NCBI GenBank assembly: GCA_902168255.1
Contig: CABHON010000013.1
Span: forward strand, 186,001-250,000
From: an uncultured Legionella sp.
GTDB taxonomy: Bacteria > Pseudomonadota > Gammaproteobacteria > Legionellales > Legionellaceae
Direction of reading: 5' to 3'
Length of the DNA: 64,000 nt
Under the pieces are notes generated by a model, which saw nothing but the letters and a program-made list of their open reading frames with translations, was not told the DNA's origin and made no database searches. Shown here in pieces: positions 35,869 through 44,289 of the stretch. Position 1 is the first letter of the stretch. Each line of letters begins with the position of its first letter. The position numbers were made by a program, and so were the translations under genes.

Positions 35869-37714
35869 AAGACCATTACTATCACTGGAAATTTTCACTC
35901 TCATTATTCTAATGGGAGTGGATTTATTATGGGCTGGACGACCAATGCTCGAAGGTTGGGCTCATTTGCTTCAGTTTAATGAATCTGGCTTTCAAGCTTT
36001 TTTTCCAGAGGTCACCGCTCGTTTTCTAGAACAAGTTCCTATTGGTATTGCCTGGCTTATTGGCCAAGGAAGTATAAATGGTTTAATTATTACGTTTGCG
36101 CTGATTGTATTAGGTAAATATATAGTTGCACGCTGGGCCATACGTCCTTTAATTAATAGTTCATTTCTATGGGTTTTAGCTACGCTTGCCGCCATTATGG
36201 TTCCGTGGAATGAACAATGGTATGCACACAATTTATCCGCTCAATTTGCTTCACTTTGCCTTTTTATTACATTAGGTGCCTGTGTACGATTGCGAGATAA
36301 TTACTCCGTAAAATATATTTTAATTGCATTTGTCAGTCTGTTAATTTCATTATTAACGTATGAAGCTTTAATGTTGTGCGCACTAGCCATTCCCATTGCC
36401 ATTATTTTTTCAGATAATCAACCATTGCATTTAAAGAAAAAACTTTTTATTCGAACATTCTCTCCTATATTTCTGGGATTGCTTGTGTATGTGCTGTTTT
36501 ATTACGGGGCACAAAACTACAACAGCACAGGTATGACCTATCATGAGCAATTGCTTTCAGGACCACAGCCTATCAAGTATCCTTACAAACTTGTTGCGTA
36601 TTTATATTACACTACCTATTTTAATTCCCCATGGACCTACCCTTTTCTCATGCTTTTTCTTATGGCATTGATAGGCCCTACTCTTTTAAAACAAGAGAAT
36701 ACACAACGTATAAGTCTCCAATTATTTATTTTGGGAACTATTTTACTTTTACTCCCCTTATTTTCACTCATATATGCAGTTAACTTTTATTTCCTATCTG
36801 ATCTAGAACGTGCCTGTTTACCCGTTGGATTTGCATACTTTTTATTTACTTTTGCCACTGTTGCAAAAATTTCACCAACACCAGAAAAAAATTTTCCCAT
36901 CAGCATTGTACTCGTTATTGCGCTTTTAATTGGTACCACGGTGAATGTGTATACCGCTTATCAGCCTTATCGATTGCAACGTTCGGTACTCAATCAGGTA
37001 AAACCTATTCTTCAAGAAAATAAAGCACAATCTATTCTTGTTCGTGATTGGACAGGACGCTTAGGAGATCGTTACACTTTTCAATATATGAATGTTATTA
37101 GTAATGCTTTAATGCTTGAGGGTATACCGGTGCGTCAACTCTCATTATGCACGTCAGACGGTATCGATCGAATTCATCCGATGATGGAAAAAATGGAAGG
37201 TCACACCCAAATACCTCGTTGCAGTGAACTGGCCGCTGATAAAACTACACAGTTTGTTATCGATGTTCGTAATACGAATAAGCCATTAAATCCTATTATT
37301 ATTCCCCATGGTTTTGAAGCGGGTGTTAGCGCTGCGGTTACCCGCGGTACTTTAGGTGGAGAAGAAGTGAGAGATAATACTAACTTTCATTGGATTAACA
37401 ATCCAACAGGTACAGTTACTCTTGAAAACAAAACAAACACAACTCTAAAAGTACAGTGGGAAGCAAAGCTTATTCCTCCGCCTTGTAATTCTAAAATGCA
37501 AGTCAAATTCATTGTCGACAAAAAATCATTTTTATTTCCTTGCGATTCAAAATTTTATTCATTTAAAACTAAAGTTGATGCAAAAAATAGTAAAACAATT
37601 CACTTTCGTATGATAGGTCCAGTCTGCCACTATGGAAATCCTCCTGGTGATTTTTATATGGGAATTTTAGGAATGCAAGTAGGTACCGAACTTTCTTTGC
37701 CCTCTTTTAGCTAG
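35849..37714 (+). CDS. Multi-span membrane protein with C-terminal soluble domain
   Basis: 621 residues from the ATG at 35849, which lies inside the mrcA 3' end (20-base overlap); an ATG at 35843 is also possible. About ten to twelve spans occupy residues 10-380, arranged like GT-C glycosyltransferases or the GtrII type (EQWYAHNLSAQFASLCLFIT; DLERACLPVGFAYFLFTFAT). Residues from about 390 are soluble, probably extracytoplasmic. I cannot assign a family. Coupling with a murein synthase suggests an envelope polymer role, by context only. Confidence 0.65.
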   Translation: MLNQFFKRPLLSLEIFTLIILMGVDLLWAGRPMLEGWAHLLQFNESGFQAFFPEVTARFLEQVPIGIAWLIGQGSINGLIITFALIVLGKYIVARWAIRPLINSSFLWVLATLAAIMVPWNEQWYAHNLSAQFASLCLFITLGACVRLRDNYSVKYILIAFVSLLISLLTYEALMLCALAIPIAIIFSDNQPLHLKKKLFIRTFSPIFLGLLVYVLFYYGAQNYNSTGMTYHEQLLSGPQPIKYPYKLVAYLYYTTYFNSPWTYPFLMLFLMALIGPTLLKQENTQRISLQLFILGTILLLLPLFSLIYAVNFYFLSDLERACLPVGFAYFLFTFATVAKISPTPEKNFPISIVLVIALLIGTTVNVYTAYQPYRLQRSVLNQVKPILQENKAQSILVRDWTGRLGDRYTFQYMNVISNALMLEGIPVRQLSLCTSDGIDRIHPMMEKMEGHTQIPRCSELAADKTTQFVIDVRNTNKPLNPIIIPHGFEAGVSAAVTRGTLGGEEVRDNTNFHWINNPTGTVTLENKTNTTLKVQWEAKLIPPPCNSKMQVKFIVDKKSFLFPCDSKFYSFKTKVDAKNSKTIHFRMIGPVCHYGNPPGDFYMGILGMQVGTELSLPSFS

Positions 37715-37722
37715 CCTAAAAA

Positions 37723-37768
37723 TGTTCACTGGGAACGTCATTCCTCACAATGACGTTCTCAGTGAACA
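37723..37768. terminator. Strong 20-bp hairpin after the membrane protein gene
   Basis: TGTTCACTGGGAACGTCATT and AATGACGTTCTCAGTGAACA pair with one mismatch around CCTCAC. It is too long for an ordinary intrinsic terminator and shares GACGTTCTC with the repeat at 49357-49451, so it may be a REP-like element acting as a terminator. Confidence 0.6.
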
Positions 37769-37963
37769 ATTTCTTATGCGCGCAACTTAGGTTGCAATTA
37801 TATACTACTGCCCCCTACGTAGGTGGGAATAATAGTGCAGTAATTCTCAAGAGAAGTAAAAATAATCTCTTACCCTTTAAACAATATTTCATCCTATTAA
37901 TTAACCTTTTATTATATAAATTAAATCAAATAAGCTTGATTTAAATCTTAATCATGCTAAATT

Positions 37964-37979
37964 CAATCAATAATGATTG
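37964..37979. promoter_or_regulatory. Palindrome CAATCA-N4-TGATTG upstream of the lipase-like gene
   Basis: CAATCAATAATGATTG, within AATTCAATCAATAATGATTG, which is repeated exactly upstream of the chitinase gene. The distance from its end to the GTG start at 38028 is 48 bases. Putative operator. Confidence 0.5.
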
Positions 37980-38027
37980 TTAAATATTGATTTTAAACAA
38001 AAATCAATTACAAATGGAGGAATAATT

Positions 38028-39428
38028 GTGTCTAAATCTATATTGTTGCCACCACTACCAACTCCTTATGAATATGCGTTAATTAGCAAAGAGAGTTATT
38101 CAAAAAAACGGCCTTCACTTAATTCGCCAATAAGTAGAAGAGGTTGGGAGCGAATTAAATTCATTGAAGATAATGCTGGCTATTGCGCTAGTATTTGGAT
38201 CAATCACCATAAAAAACAAATTGTTATTGCTCATCGGGGTGCTCAGAATTTAAACTCATTCATAGCATACTCTCATTCTATTATTCGACTAAAACCAGGT
38301 CATTTTGTGGGTGCTGCAATTGATTTATTACAACATCCGACTGTGGCAGCGTATAAAGTTCGACATTATCGTTTATCGACAACAGGGCATTCCCTGGGTG
38401 GCTTTTTGGCACAAGTTTGTGTGTATTGGGCAAAACGTTCTGACTTTAAAGAAACATTTTATCCTGACATGAGCGCCATGGTTTTTGATGCACCTGGCGT
38501 GGTAGATTTTCTTAAGCTTTTCAATTCAAGCTTAGAAAGAGAGAAAAGACGCATTCGTATAGAACATCTGAATATTCATAACTTTTGTGCTACCCCAACC
38601 ATTATTAACACGTATGGTAGACATACTGGCACAATATGGCACTTATCTGGCAATGAAAATAACGCTTTCGATTTCATTTATAAACATCGCATGGCAGCAA
38701 TTTTTAAAGGTTTTGATCCAAAGACAGGCCAGCCCTACCATTTTCGAACGATGCGGGATTGGCCTCAAGCAGATTACAGCCTGTATTATAGTCTTGGTAA
38801 AACAATTAATCATATCACTTCGGAAACCATAAAACTTCCCTTTAGCTTTCTTAATATGATATATAAAAAGTTAAAACAGCTAATGAAATACCCAGAAACT
38901 ACGTGGTACGATCAACTATTAGCGAATAAGGGAGAATTTGGTCAATATCTTTACAATACAAGAAAAATTGGCCGATGGCCAATACCTCAAAATTTTAATC
39001 AAAAATTAATGCTCGCGATTGACGCTTTTTATACAGTAACCTCATTTGAACCAGATACAATCAAAAGAATTGATATTCATCATTTTGATATAGCCGTACA
39101 AATTTTCTTATTAAAATTAGACGCTTATCAACCTTGGCCAGAGGATTTTCTGAAGGCATTGAAATTACATTACGGTAATGATGTTAGATTATTACAATCT
39201 TTCCAAATTAGGCAGGAAGGGAAAATCACTGAAGTTGAACTAGAAAAGGATTATCCCTACACCATTTTGGATTTTCAAATAAATCTACAGCAATTACTCC
39301 ATAAGAAAGGCATTCTGCCAATTCATAAATTTAAAGTAAATAAAAAACGCCTATTACATGAACACGTTATTCAGTTAGAAAGCGAATTATCCACGTTGAA
39401 AAAAATTTCGAAACAAAAGCACACCTAA
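38028..39428 (+). CDS. Lipase-like alpha/beta hydrolase
   Basis: 466 residues. The start is the GTG at 38028, with GGAGGA at 38014-38019; an ATG at 37977 lacks a ribosome site. Residues about 60-150 hold the lipase class 3/DUF2974-like core: QIVIAHRGAQNLNSFI then STTGHSLGGFLAQVCVYWAK, with the serine in GHSLGG, and MVFDAPGVVDFL. No signal peptide. The C-terminal 250 residues are unfamiliar. Substrate unknown; a phospholipase or effector is plausible. It shares an upstream palindrome with chitinase. Confidence 0.7.
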   Translation: MSKSILLPPLPTPYEYALISKESYSKKRPSLNSPISRRGWERIKFIEDNAGYCASIWINHHKKQIVIAHRGAQNLNSFIAYSHSIIRLKPGHFVGAAIDLLQHPTVAAYKVRHYRLSTTGHSLGGFLAQVCVYWAKRSDFKETFYPDMSAMVFDAPGVVDFLKLFNSSLEREKRRIRIEHLNIHNFCATPTIINTYGRHTGTIWHLSGNENNAFDFIYKHRMAAIFKGFDPKTGQPYHFRTMRDWPQADYSLYYSLGKTINHITSETIKLPFSFLNMIYKKLKQLMKYPETTWYDQLLANKGEFGQYLYNTRKIGRWPIPQNFNQKLMLAIDAFYTVTSFEPDTIKRIDIHHFDIAVQIFLLKLDAYQPWPEDFLKALKLHYGNDVRLLQSFQIRQEGKITEVELEKDYPYTILDFQINLQQLLHKKGILPIHKFKVNKKRLLHEHVIQLESELSTLKKISKQKHT

Positions 39429-39465
39429 AAATACTGTCAATGTTCTCGACTTACTTATTCTAATT

Positions 39466-39481
39466 CAATCAATAATGATTG
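39466..39481. promoter_or_regulatory. Palindrome CAATCA-N4-TGATTG upstream of chitinase
   Basis: The same 16 bases, CAATCAATAATGATTG, ending 49 bases before the chitinase ATG. Position relative to the start is within one base of that at the lipase-like gene. Confidence 0.5.
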
Positions 39482-39530
39482 ATTAACCCGAGGTTTTTCA
39501 ATTAAACCTCTATAACAAAAGGAGATAGCC

Positions 39531-41360
39531 ATGAGAAAAAAAATAACATTAGTTACATTAATTGTATTTTTAACTTTTTATTGTTTCATATCCACCATGT
39601 ATGCAGCGACCGTACCGATAACCTGTATTGCCTCAACGATGGCCGATAGTGCAACGTCGGGCTGGCACAATATTACGTTAACGTTTACCAATCGTTGTGG
39701 TAAAAGTGTTGATTTACAAAACTCAACGATTACGTTTAACACAGCAACTAACCTAAATACGAGTTTTTGGGGCACGTTCGGTCCTCTTTCTTATCCTGAT
39801 AATAATTTGCAGATTACTTCTACTCCTCAAAGTTCTGGAGGTTATCTTGCTTCCTTATCGCTTCACTTTCCAGAGACTAGCTGGGCAAAAAGTGCCTTGC
39901 CCGACCAATCTTCTTTTACCATACGTTTTGGTTCACCCACAGGAGGGCATAATCCTAGTACTGTTAAAGTAAATGCAAATGATACCTCTGTCCAAACCGG
40001 AAGAGTAGACTTAATCAATACTACGGCAAAACCTGCTAGTGTGACTCAAACGTCTGCAGCTATTGATATTGTATCCAATGGGCAGGTTGTATCTAAAGTA
40101 CAGTTACCTTGGTCCGGAAGACAACAAATTACTGGATTATCTACCGGTAGTTACAATATTCAGCCAGTACCTTTTACTGACTCACAAGGAAGTACTTATC
40201 AAGGAACAGCAACACCTGCTACGTTAACAGTGGCTGCCAATCAAACAGTGAGTTCGTCTATTAGTTATCAAAAACAAACAACACCTCCTAATCCTAACCC
40301 TAACCCAAATCCAAATCCAAATCCAAATCCTAATCCTGGTAGTGGTGGCCGAATCATTGGTTACTTACCCGGTTGGAAAACACCTCCTTCAGCAGCGAGT
40401 TTAGCTAATGCGGGTTACACACATATACTCGTTGCCTTTGGTGTATTCAGTACCAGTAACCCAGGACAAATAGTGTCAGCATTTGATACAGTAACTAAGG
40501 ATTATATTACTTCATTAAAGAATGCTGGTATCAAAGTATCACTATCACTTGGCGGGGCATCAAGCAGTATTCCTAATACTACTACTGATTTCCATCAAGT
40601 ATTAGCAGGAAGAGACCCCGCTACATTTCAACAAACCTTTGTTCAATCTGTTGAAAATTTAGTTGCTCAATATGGGTTTGATGGTGTGGATATTGATATT
40701 GAACATGGTTTAGGTGATGGAACATTTACCAATCCTACGGGAGATCTCGGTGCCCTAAAAAATATCATTAATACACTGCATACTCGTAATCCTAATTTGA
40801 TTATTAGTTTAACGCCTCAAGTAGCCAATATTGCTGCAACACGATCATTTGATGCAACATGGGGTAATTATGCTGCATTGGCTATGGCAACGCATGATGC
40901 AATCAGCTGGGTAGGCATACAGCTTTATAATACTGGATGTGCTTTTGGTATTGATAACTTCTGTTATGATCCTAATCTAGTACAAAGTCCAAACTTCTCA
41001 GTGGCAATGGCAACGGATTTATTAGAAAACTGGCCTGCAAAAGATCCTGCAGGACGTTTAACAGGATTCCAACCTTATATTAGCTATCTTAGCCCTAGCC
41101 AAGTTGTCATAGGTTATCCAGCACCAGATGCGAGCGGTAATCATGATGGTGGCCCTGTAACCCCAAACTCTACTATTAAACGTGCTATTCAATGCTTAAG
41201 AACAAGAGTAGCCGCACCAAATAGTTGTGATACTTATATTCCACCAAGAGCTTATCCTGGTATTGGCGGTGTATTTAATTGGGAAGTAACTTATGACCAA
41301 AATAATAATTTTAAATTTGCTACTGAGCTTAATGCTTGTGTTAAAGCAGGAACATGTTAG
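39531..41360 (+). CDS. Secreted GH18 chitinase
   Basis: 609 residues; AAGGAG lies before the ATG. Signal peptide (TLIVFLTFYCFISTMYAA, cut near residue 26). Residues about 27-150 resemble a carbohydrate-binding module with two cysteines. A second beta domain runs to about 245. A Pro-Asn repeat linker, (PN)n then GSGGR, precedes the GH18 domain (IIGYLPGWKTPPSAASLANA; VSLSLGGASSS). The active-site motif FDGVDIDIEHG has the catalytic acid Glu391. It would hydrolyse chitin outside the cell, probably after type II secretion as in Legionella ChiA. Confidence 0.93.
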   Translation: MRKKITLVTLIVFLTFYCFISTMYAATVPITCIASTMADSATSGWHNITLTFTNRCGKSVDLQNSTITFNTATNLNTSFWGTFGPLSYPDNNLQITSTPQSSGGYLASLSLHFPETSWAKSALPDQSSFTIRFGSPTGGHNPSTVKVNANDTSVQTGRVDLINTTAKPASVTQTSAAIDIVSNGQVVSKVQLPWSGRQQITGLSTGSYNIQPVPFTDSQGSTYQGTATPATLTVAANQTVSSSISYQKQTTPPNPNPNPNPNPNPNPNPGSGGRIIGYLPGWKTPPSAASLANAGYTHILVAFGVFSTSNPGQIVSAFDTVTKDYITSLKNAGIKVSLSLGGASSSIPNTTTDFHQVLAGRDPATFQQTFVQSVENLVAQYGFDGVDIDIEHGLGDGTFTNPTGDLGALKNIINTLHTRNPNLIISLTPQVANIAATRSFDATWGNYAALAMATHDAISWVGIQLYNTGCAFGIDNFCYDPNLVQSPNFSVAMATDLLENWPAKDPAGRLTGFQPYISYLSPSQVVIGYPAPDASGNHDGGPVTPNSTIKRAIQCLRTRVAAPNSCDTYIPPRAYPGIGGVFNWEVTYDQNNNFKFATELNACVKAGTC

Positions 41361-41379
41361 GTATTTTTAGCTAAGTTAC

Positions 41380-41417
41380 GGGTAAGCGTTCCGAGCATAG
41401 CTTGTGAACGCCTACCC
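41380..41417. terminator. Hairpin between chitinase and the HTH gene
   Basis: GGGTAAGCGTTC and GAACGCCTACCC pair with one mismatch around a 14-base loop. The genes are convergent, so it can serve both. Confidence 0.6.
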
Positions 41418-41675
41418 ATTATTATGAAATAATTCTTTTGGCAGAAAAAAGTCATCAGATAAAGTAATCTGTGGCACTTGCATAGCCTTTAAGCATTGTA
41501 GAAAAAAAGTAGCACTGAACGTTCCGCGATAGAGTTTATTTTGCACCATAGTAGCACTTTCCTTAAGTCCAATCCCTACTAAAGCATCGGCTAAATCTTG
41601 ATTCGTCATGCTTCGCTTGATCATTTCTGACTTTATAATCTTAGTTGCTGCATTATTCCAGTCATATTTACTCAA
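41412..41675 (-). CDS. Small helix-turn-helix protein (DUF6471-like)
   Basis: 87 residues from a TTG at 41675, supported by AGAGGTAG seven bases upstream; no ATG is in a better place. KIIKSEMIKRSMTNQDLADA and TMVQNKLYRGTFSATFFLQC are two helices of a Cro/XRE-like DNA-binding domain. It ends LSDDFFLPKELFHNNG. The upstream palindrome (41746-41761) and its neighbours' palindromes suggest it binds them, perhaps autoregulating. Function otherwise unknown. Confidence 0.65.
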   Translation of the reverse strand: MSKYDWNNAATKIIKSEMIKRSMTNQDLADALVGIGLKESATMVQNKLYRGTFSATFFLQCLKAMQVPQITLSDDFFLPKELFHNNG

Positions 41676-41745
41676 ATCTACCTCTAATCTTTTTGTGTCT
41701 TACGGCTTAAAATATTTGGGTGAAAGTATGCCATTATTTACATTT

Positions 41746-41761
41746 AAATCATATATGATTG
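41746..41761. promoter_or_regulatory. Palindrome AATCA-N4-TGATTG upstream of the HTH gene
   Basis: AAATCATATATGATTG; read on the minus strand it is CAATCATATATGATTT, the third match to CAATCA-N4-TGATT in this region. It lies 70 bases before the TTG start. Confidence 0.45.
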
Positions 41762-41787
41762 ATTAATTATCGACACCTTTTCAGCGT

Positions 41788-42861
41788 TTAATATAATAAA
41801 CATTGCTGTTGCATCCCACCTAAATTGCAAAAGCGTGAAGTAACAAAATTTAAATCGGTAAGCTTTTTAACTGAGCCCGCATAACCTATTGATATTAATG
41901 GAGGTAAAATTTTCTTTAATTCACCTAGTGTATTAAATGCTTTGAATGGCATAAAACGAGGCAAGGCCTCAGTTGGCCAAATAAGATTTTCGTCATAGCA
42001 CACCGTCCAATCAGTGCCTAAATATACCTTGCCACGAAATCCGTATAAGGCACGTTGGTGTAATATTTCAGCGGCTTCACCGTCAAATAATCCACCTCTA
42101 GGCAATTTTTTGGATAAATGCTGCAAAACAATTTCAGCAAATTGCTGTGCACATTCAGCAGGACTTAACTCACCGCCTCTTTCTACAAATGTTACCCTGG
42201 GTGATAAACAGCCACGTTGATCGTAGCTTAACATGTCATAAGCCAACTTTTTGAGTGATTCAATATTCGCCGCTTCTTTGCAAATAATAGCTGCGCTTTC
42301 TGCATGCCCATGAGGAATAAAAATAGCATTGGGAGCAAGGTTTTTTTGAATGCTTGCTATAGTTTCATCATGTCCATAAGCGAGTACTAAATCAGCACGA
42401 TGTAATTGTTGGTGAAAAGCAGGTAAATTTTGGCCATCATCTAAAGTAAATAAATTCGCAAGCTTTGGCGCCTCATTTTTAAAAGATTGGTAAACCAGAT
42501 GAGCAAATGCTGTTTGGCGACGCGGTAATTTTAAGCATTGAGGGATCTTAAGCAAAGCACCTTGCAAAAAACCTTGAGCAATCATGGCAGGTGTGGTTCC
42601 TGCTAAAATTTGTATGGCGAATGTTGGTTTCTTTGAAAGTGAGGGTAACCTCGAAACAGTTAACAGATGCTCAATATTTTCTTCTGTCCAATGGGTAAAT
42701 ATCCAATCCATTGCTAACTCAAAACTAGGCTTTGAAAGACAAAATTCTGACGCAGCATGAAGTACGGCTTGTTGACGTAGAAAATAATTTTTGTTACGCC
42801 AATGTTCACCTATTAATGCTAACAGATGAATTATTTCTTGAAAGGAACTGAGATGGTTCAT
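41788..42861 (-). CDS. LuxC-family acyl-CoA/acyl reductase
   Basis: 357 residues from the ATG at 42861 (TTGGAG upstream, nine bases). It holds TFAIQILAGTTPAMIAQGFL, LVLAYGHDETIASIQKNLAP and FIPHGHAESA of the ALDH-like LuxC fold. The catalytic cysteine is in MLSYDQRGCLSPRVTFVE. LuxC reduces an activated fatty acyl group to the aldehyde with NADPH. Shorter than Vibrio LuxC (about 480) but like stand-alone bacterial members. It belongs with luxE and the aminotransferase upstream, from which repeats separate it by about 385 bases. Confidence 0.85.
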   Translation of the reverse strand: MNHLSSFQEIIHLLALIGEHWRNKNYFLRQQAVLHAASEFCLSKPSFELAMDWIFTHWTEENIEHLLTVSRLPSLSKKPTFAIQILAGTTPAMIAQGFLQGALLKIPQCLKLPRRQTAFAHLVYQSFKNEAPKLANLFTLDDGQNLPAFHQQLHRADLVLAYGHDETIASIQKNLAPNAIFIPHGHAESAAIICKEAANIESLKKLAYDMLSYDQRGCLSPRVTFVERGGELSPAECAQQFAEIVLQHLSKKLPRGGLFDGEAAEILHQRALYGFRGKVYLGTDWTVCYDENLIWPTEALPRFMPFKAFNTLGELKKILPPLISIGYAGSVKKLTDLNFVTSRFCNLGGMQQQCLLY

Positions 42862-42901
42862 AAACAAATCTCCAAAATTTCCAAGCTCGTAAAACAACGA
42901 C

Positions 42902-43073
42902 GCCCGTCATTGCGAGGAGTGGTATTGCGCACCGTAGCGGAGCAATAAAGCGACGCAGCAATCCAGACATCGATATTTATTGGATGATTGTTGCTGGATT
43001 GCTTCGTCATATTTGCATTTCCACCCTTCGCTACGCTTGGGGTGCAACGCAAATATTCCTCGCAATGACGGGG
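42902..43073. repeat. Inverted pair of 'CGTCATTGCGAGGA' repeats (about 170 bp)
   Basis: The left part starts CCCGTCATTGCGAGGAG and reads to GCGACGCAGCAATCCAG. The right part is the inverse, from CTGGATTGCTTCGTCA to CCTCGCAATGACGG. The whole can fold into one long hairpin. A relative of the left half occurs at 49357-49451. It sits between luxE and luxC. Confidence 0.8.
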
Positions 43074-43143
43074 TTTAAAGAGAGTTTTAAGGGTTTGAAA
43101 AATTAGTGAGCTATTGATGAAAAACTGACGATTTCTCAGTCTT

Positions 43144-43186
43144 GTGCCCATTCGCAACAATGGGCGGGTACAAAACCCGCTCCTAC
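43144..43186. repeat. REP-like double hairpin
   Basis: GCCCATT-CGCAAC-AATGGGC is followed by GCGGGT-like arms around ACAAA, then GCTCCTAC. On the minus strand it reads GTAGGAGCGGGTTTTGTACC, like REP sequences common in Pseudomonas. Only one copy is seen here. Confidence 0.55.
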
Positions 43187-43245
43187 ACAGGAAATTGTCA
43201 TTTTTAATGTGTATCATTGCTTTACCCGAAATTGAATTTGGTAAC

Positions 43246-44289
43246 TCATTTCTCAAACACTGTAGAACAACCCCGTATGATTGCTTTAGGCGCCCTTCCA
43301 ATCAATTCAAAGCTATCGGAATGTCTAATCGCTAAATCAGAAGTGATAACTGCTGAAACAGCTGTTAGATTGGCTAAATCAAAAAACTGTACCAATCCTG
43401 TTTCTCCCACTTCTACTTCTTTTCCTGTTTCAGGGTTAATAATCTGGACAGGCATCCATGAGGGCGACATAAAACAATGACTATTCGGTTTGGAATAAGA
43501 TTGACTAGAAAGTTCTGTCATACCATATTCAGAAAAACAATGTTTTAGCGACAAGCCTAACGAGGTTTCAAAAGATTGATATAACTCTTGGCGAGATACA
43601 CTTCGTGTTTTGCCTTTAAGCCCTCCTGTTTCCATCAATCGAGATTCAGGAGATAATTTGAAGGTAAGATCTTGCTCTTGAAGATAATCAAAAAAATTAA
43701 CCCACGAAAAGGCAGTTCCTAACAGCACTACGGGTTTATTATTTTTTTCATCTTCTTTTAAATCATGGACAAGGTGCTCACAATCTAACTCATCATTTTT
43801 AAAATAATAGGCTGACTCTTCTTCACCATACCAACTTAAAACTTGTTGAAACATATAAAATAAAGAAGAGGTTGAAACTTCCGTAAAAGATGGAGTTAAA
43901 ACACGAAACACATGTTTTTTATCAGTCGATAAACCAAGCCCTTTCATAAAACTGGAGCGAATGGCCGCATCATATAAGGTCATGTCATGATAATAATGCT
44001 GGCCTTTTCTATCTTGTGACGTTCCACTCGTTTGGAAAATATATTTCGTACTAGAAGGAGGTAAGGTGGTCAAAGTAAACTCGCGAAAAACCTCTGTAGA
44101 AACGGCAGGAACATCACGCCAAGCTTGGATATTTTCAGGAACTTTATTTAATTGGTTGCAATATCGTTGATATGGTTCACAATGTTGATATTGGTAATTA
44201 AATACAGCCAAAGCCAATTGATTAAAGTCACCTTTTTGATAAAGAATATAATCTAAGATCGGCTTGGCTAAGGGCAATACTGTGTGCAT
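43246..44289 (-). CDS. LuxE-type acyl-protein synthetase
   Basis: 347 residues, full length. The adenylation-type glycine-rich loop is YIFQTSGTSQDRKGQHYYH. Further family segments are VVLLGTAFSWVNFFDYL, RLMETGGLKGKTRSVSR and HCFSEYGMTELSSQSY. LuxE activates a fatty acid with ATP and holds it as a thioester on a C-terminal cysteine (probably the one in RGCSTVFEK). It then passes the acyl to LuxC. The start lies 22 bases inside the aminotransferase gene. Confidence 0.87.
   Translation of the reverse strand: MHTVLPLAKPILDYILYQKGDFNQLALAVFNYQYQHCEPYQRYCNQLNKVPENIQAWRDVPAVSTEVFREFTLTTLPPSSTKYIFQTSGTSQDRKGQHYYHDMTLYDAAIRSSFMKGLGLSTDKKHVFRVLTPSFTEVSTSSLFYMFQQVLSWYGEEESAYYFKNDELDCEHLVHDLKEDEKNNKPVVLLGTAFSWVNFFDYLQEQDLTFKLSPESRLMETGGLKGKTRSVSRQELYQSFETSLGLSLKHCFSEYGMTELSSQSYSKPNSHCFMSPSWMPVQIINPETGKEVEVGETGLVQFFDLANLTAVSAVITSDLAIRHSDSFELIGRAPKAIIRGCSTVFEK

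Noticed and set aside
37750-37944. 64-codon plus-strand frame after the membrane protein gene
   Set aside because: Starts in a hairpin, no ribosome site and no resemblance to a protein family.
40284-40338. Tandem AATCC-like repeats resembling a short array
   Set aside because: They encode the Pro-Asn linker of the chitinase in frame and have no spacers; not CRISPR.
42858-43301. 147-codon minus-strand frame across the luxE-luxC gap
   Set aside because: It runs through two palindromic repeats and overlaps both genes; no family features and no ribosome site.
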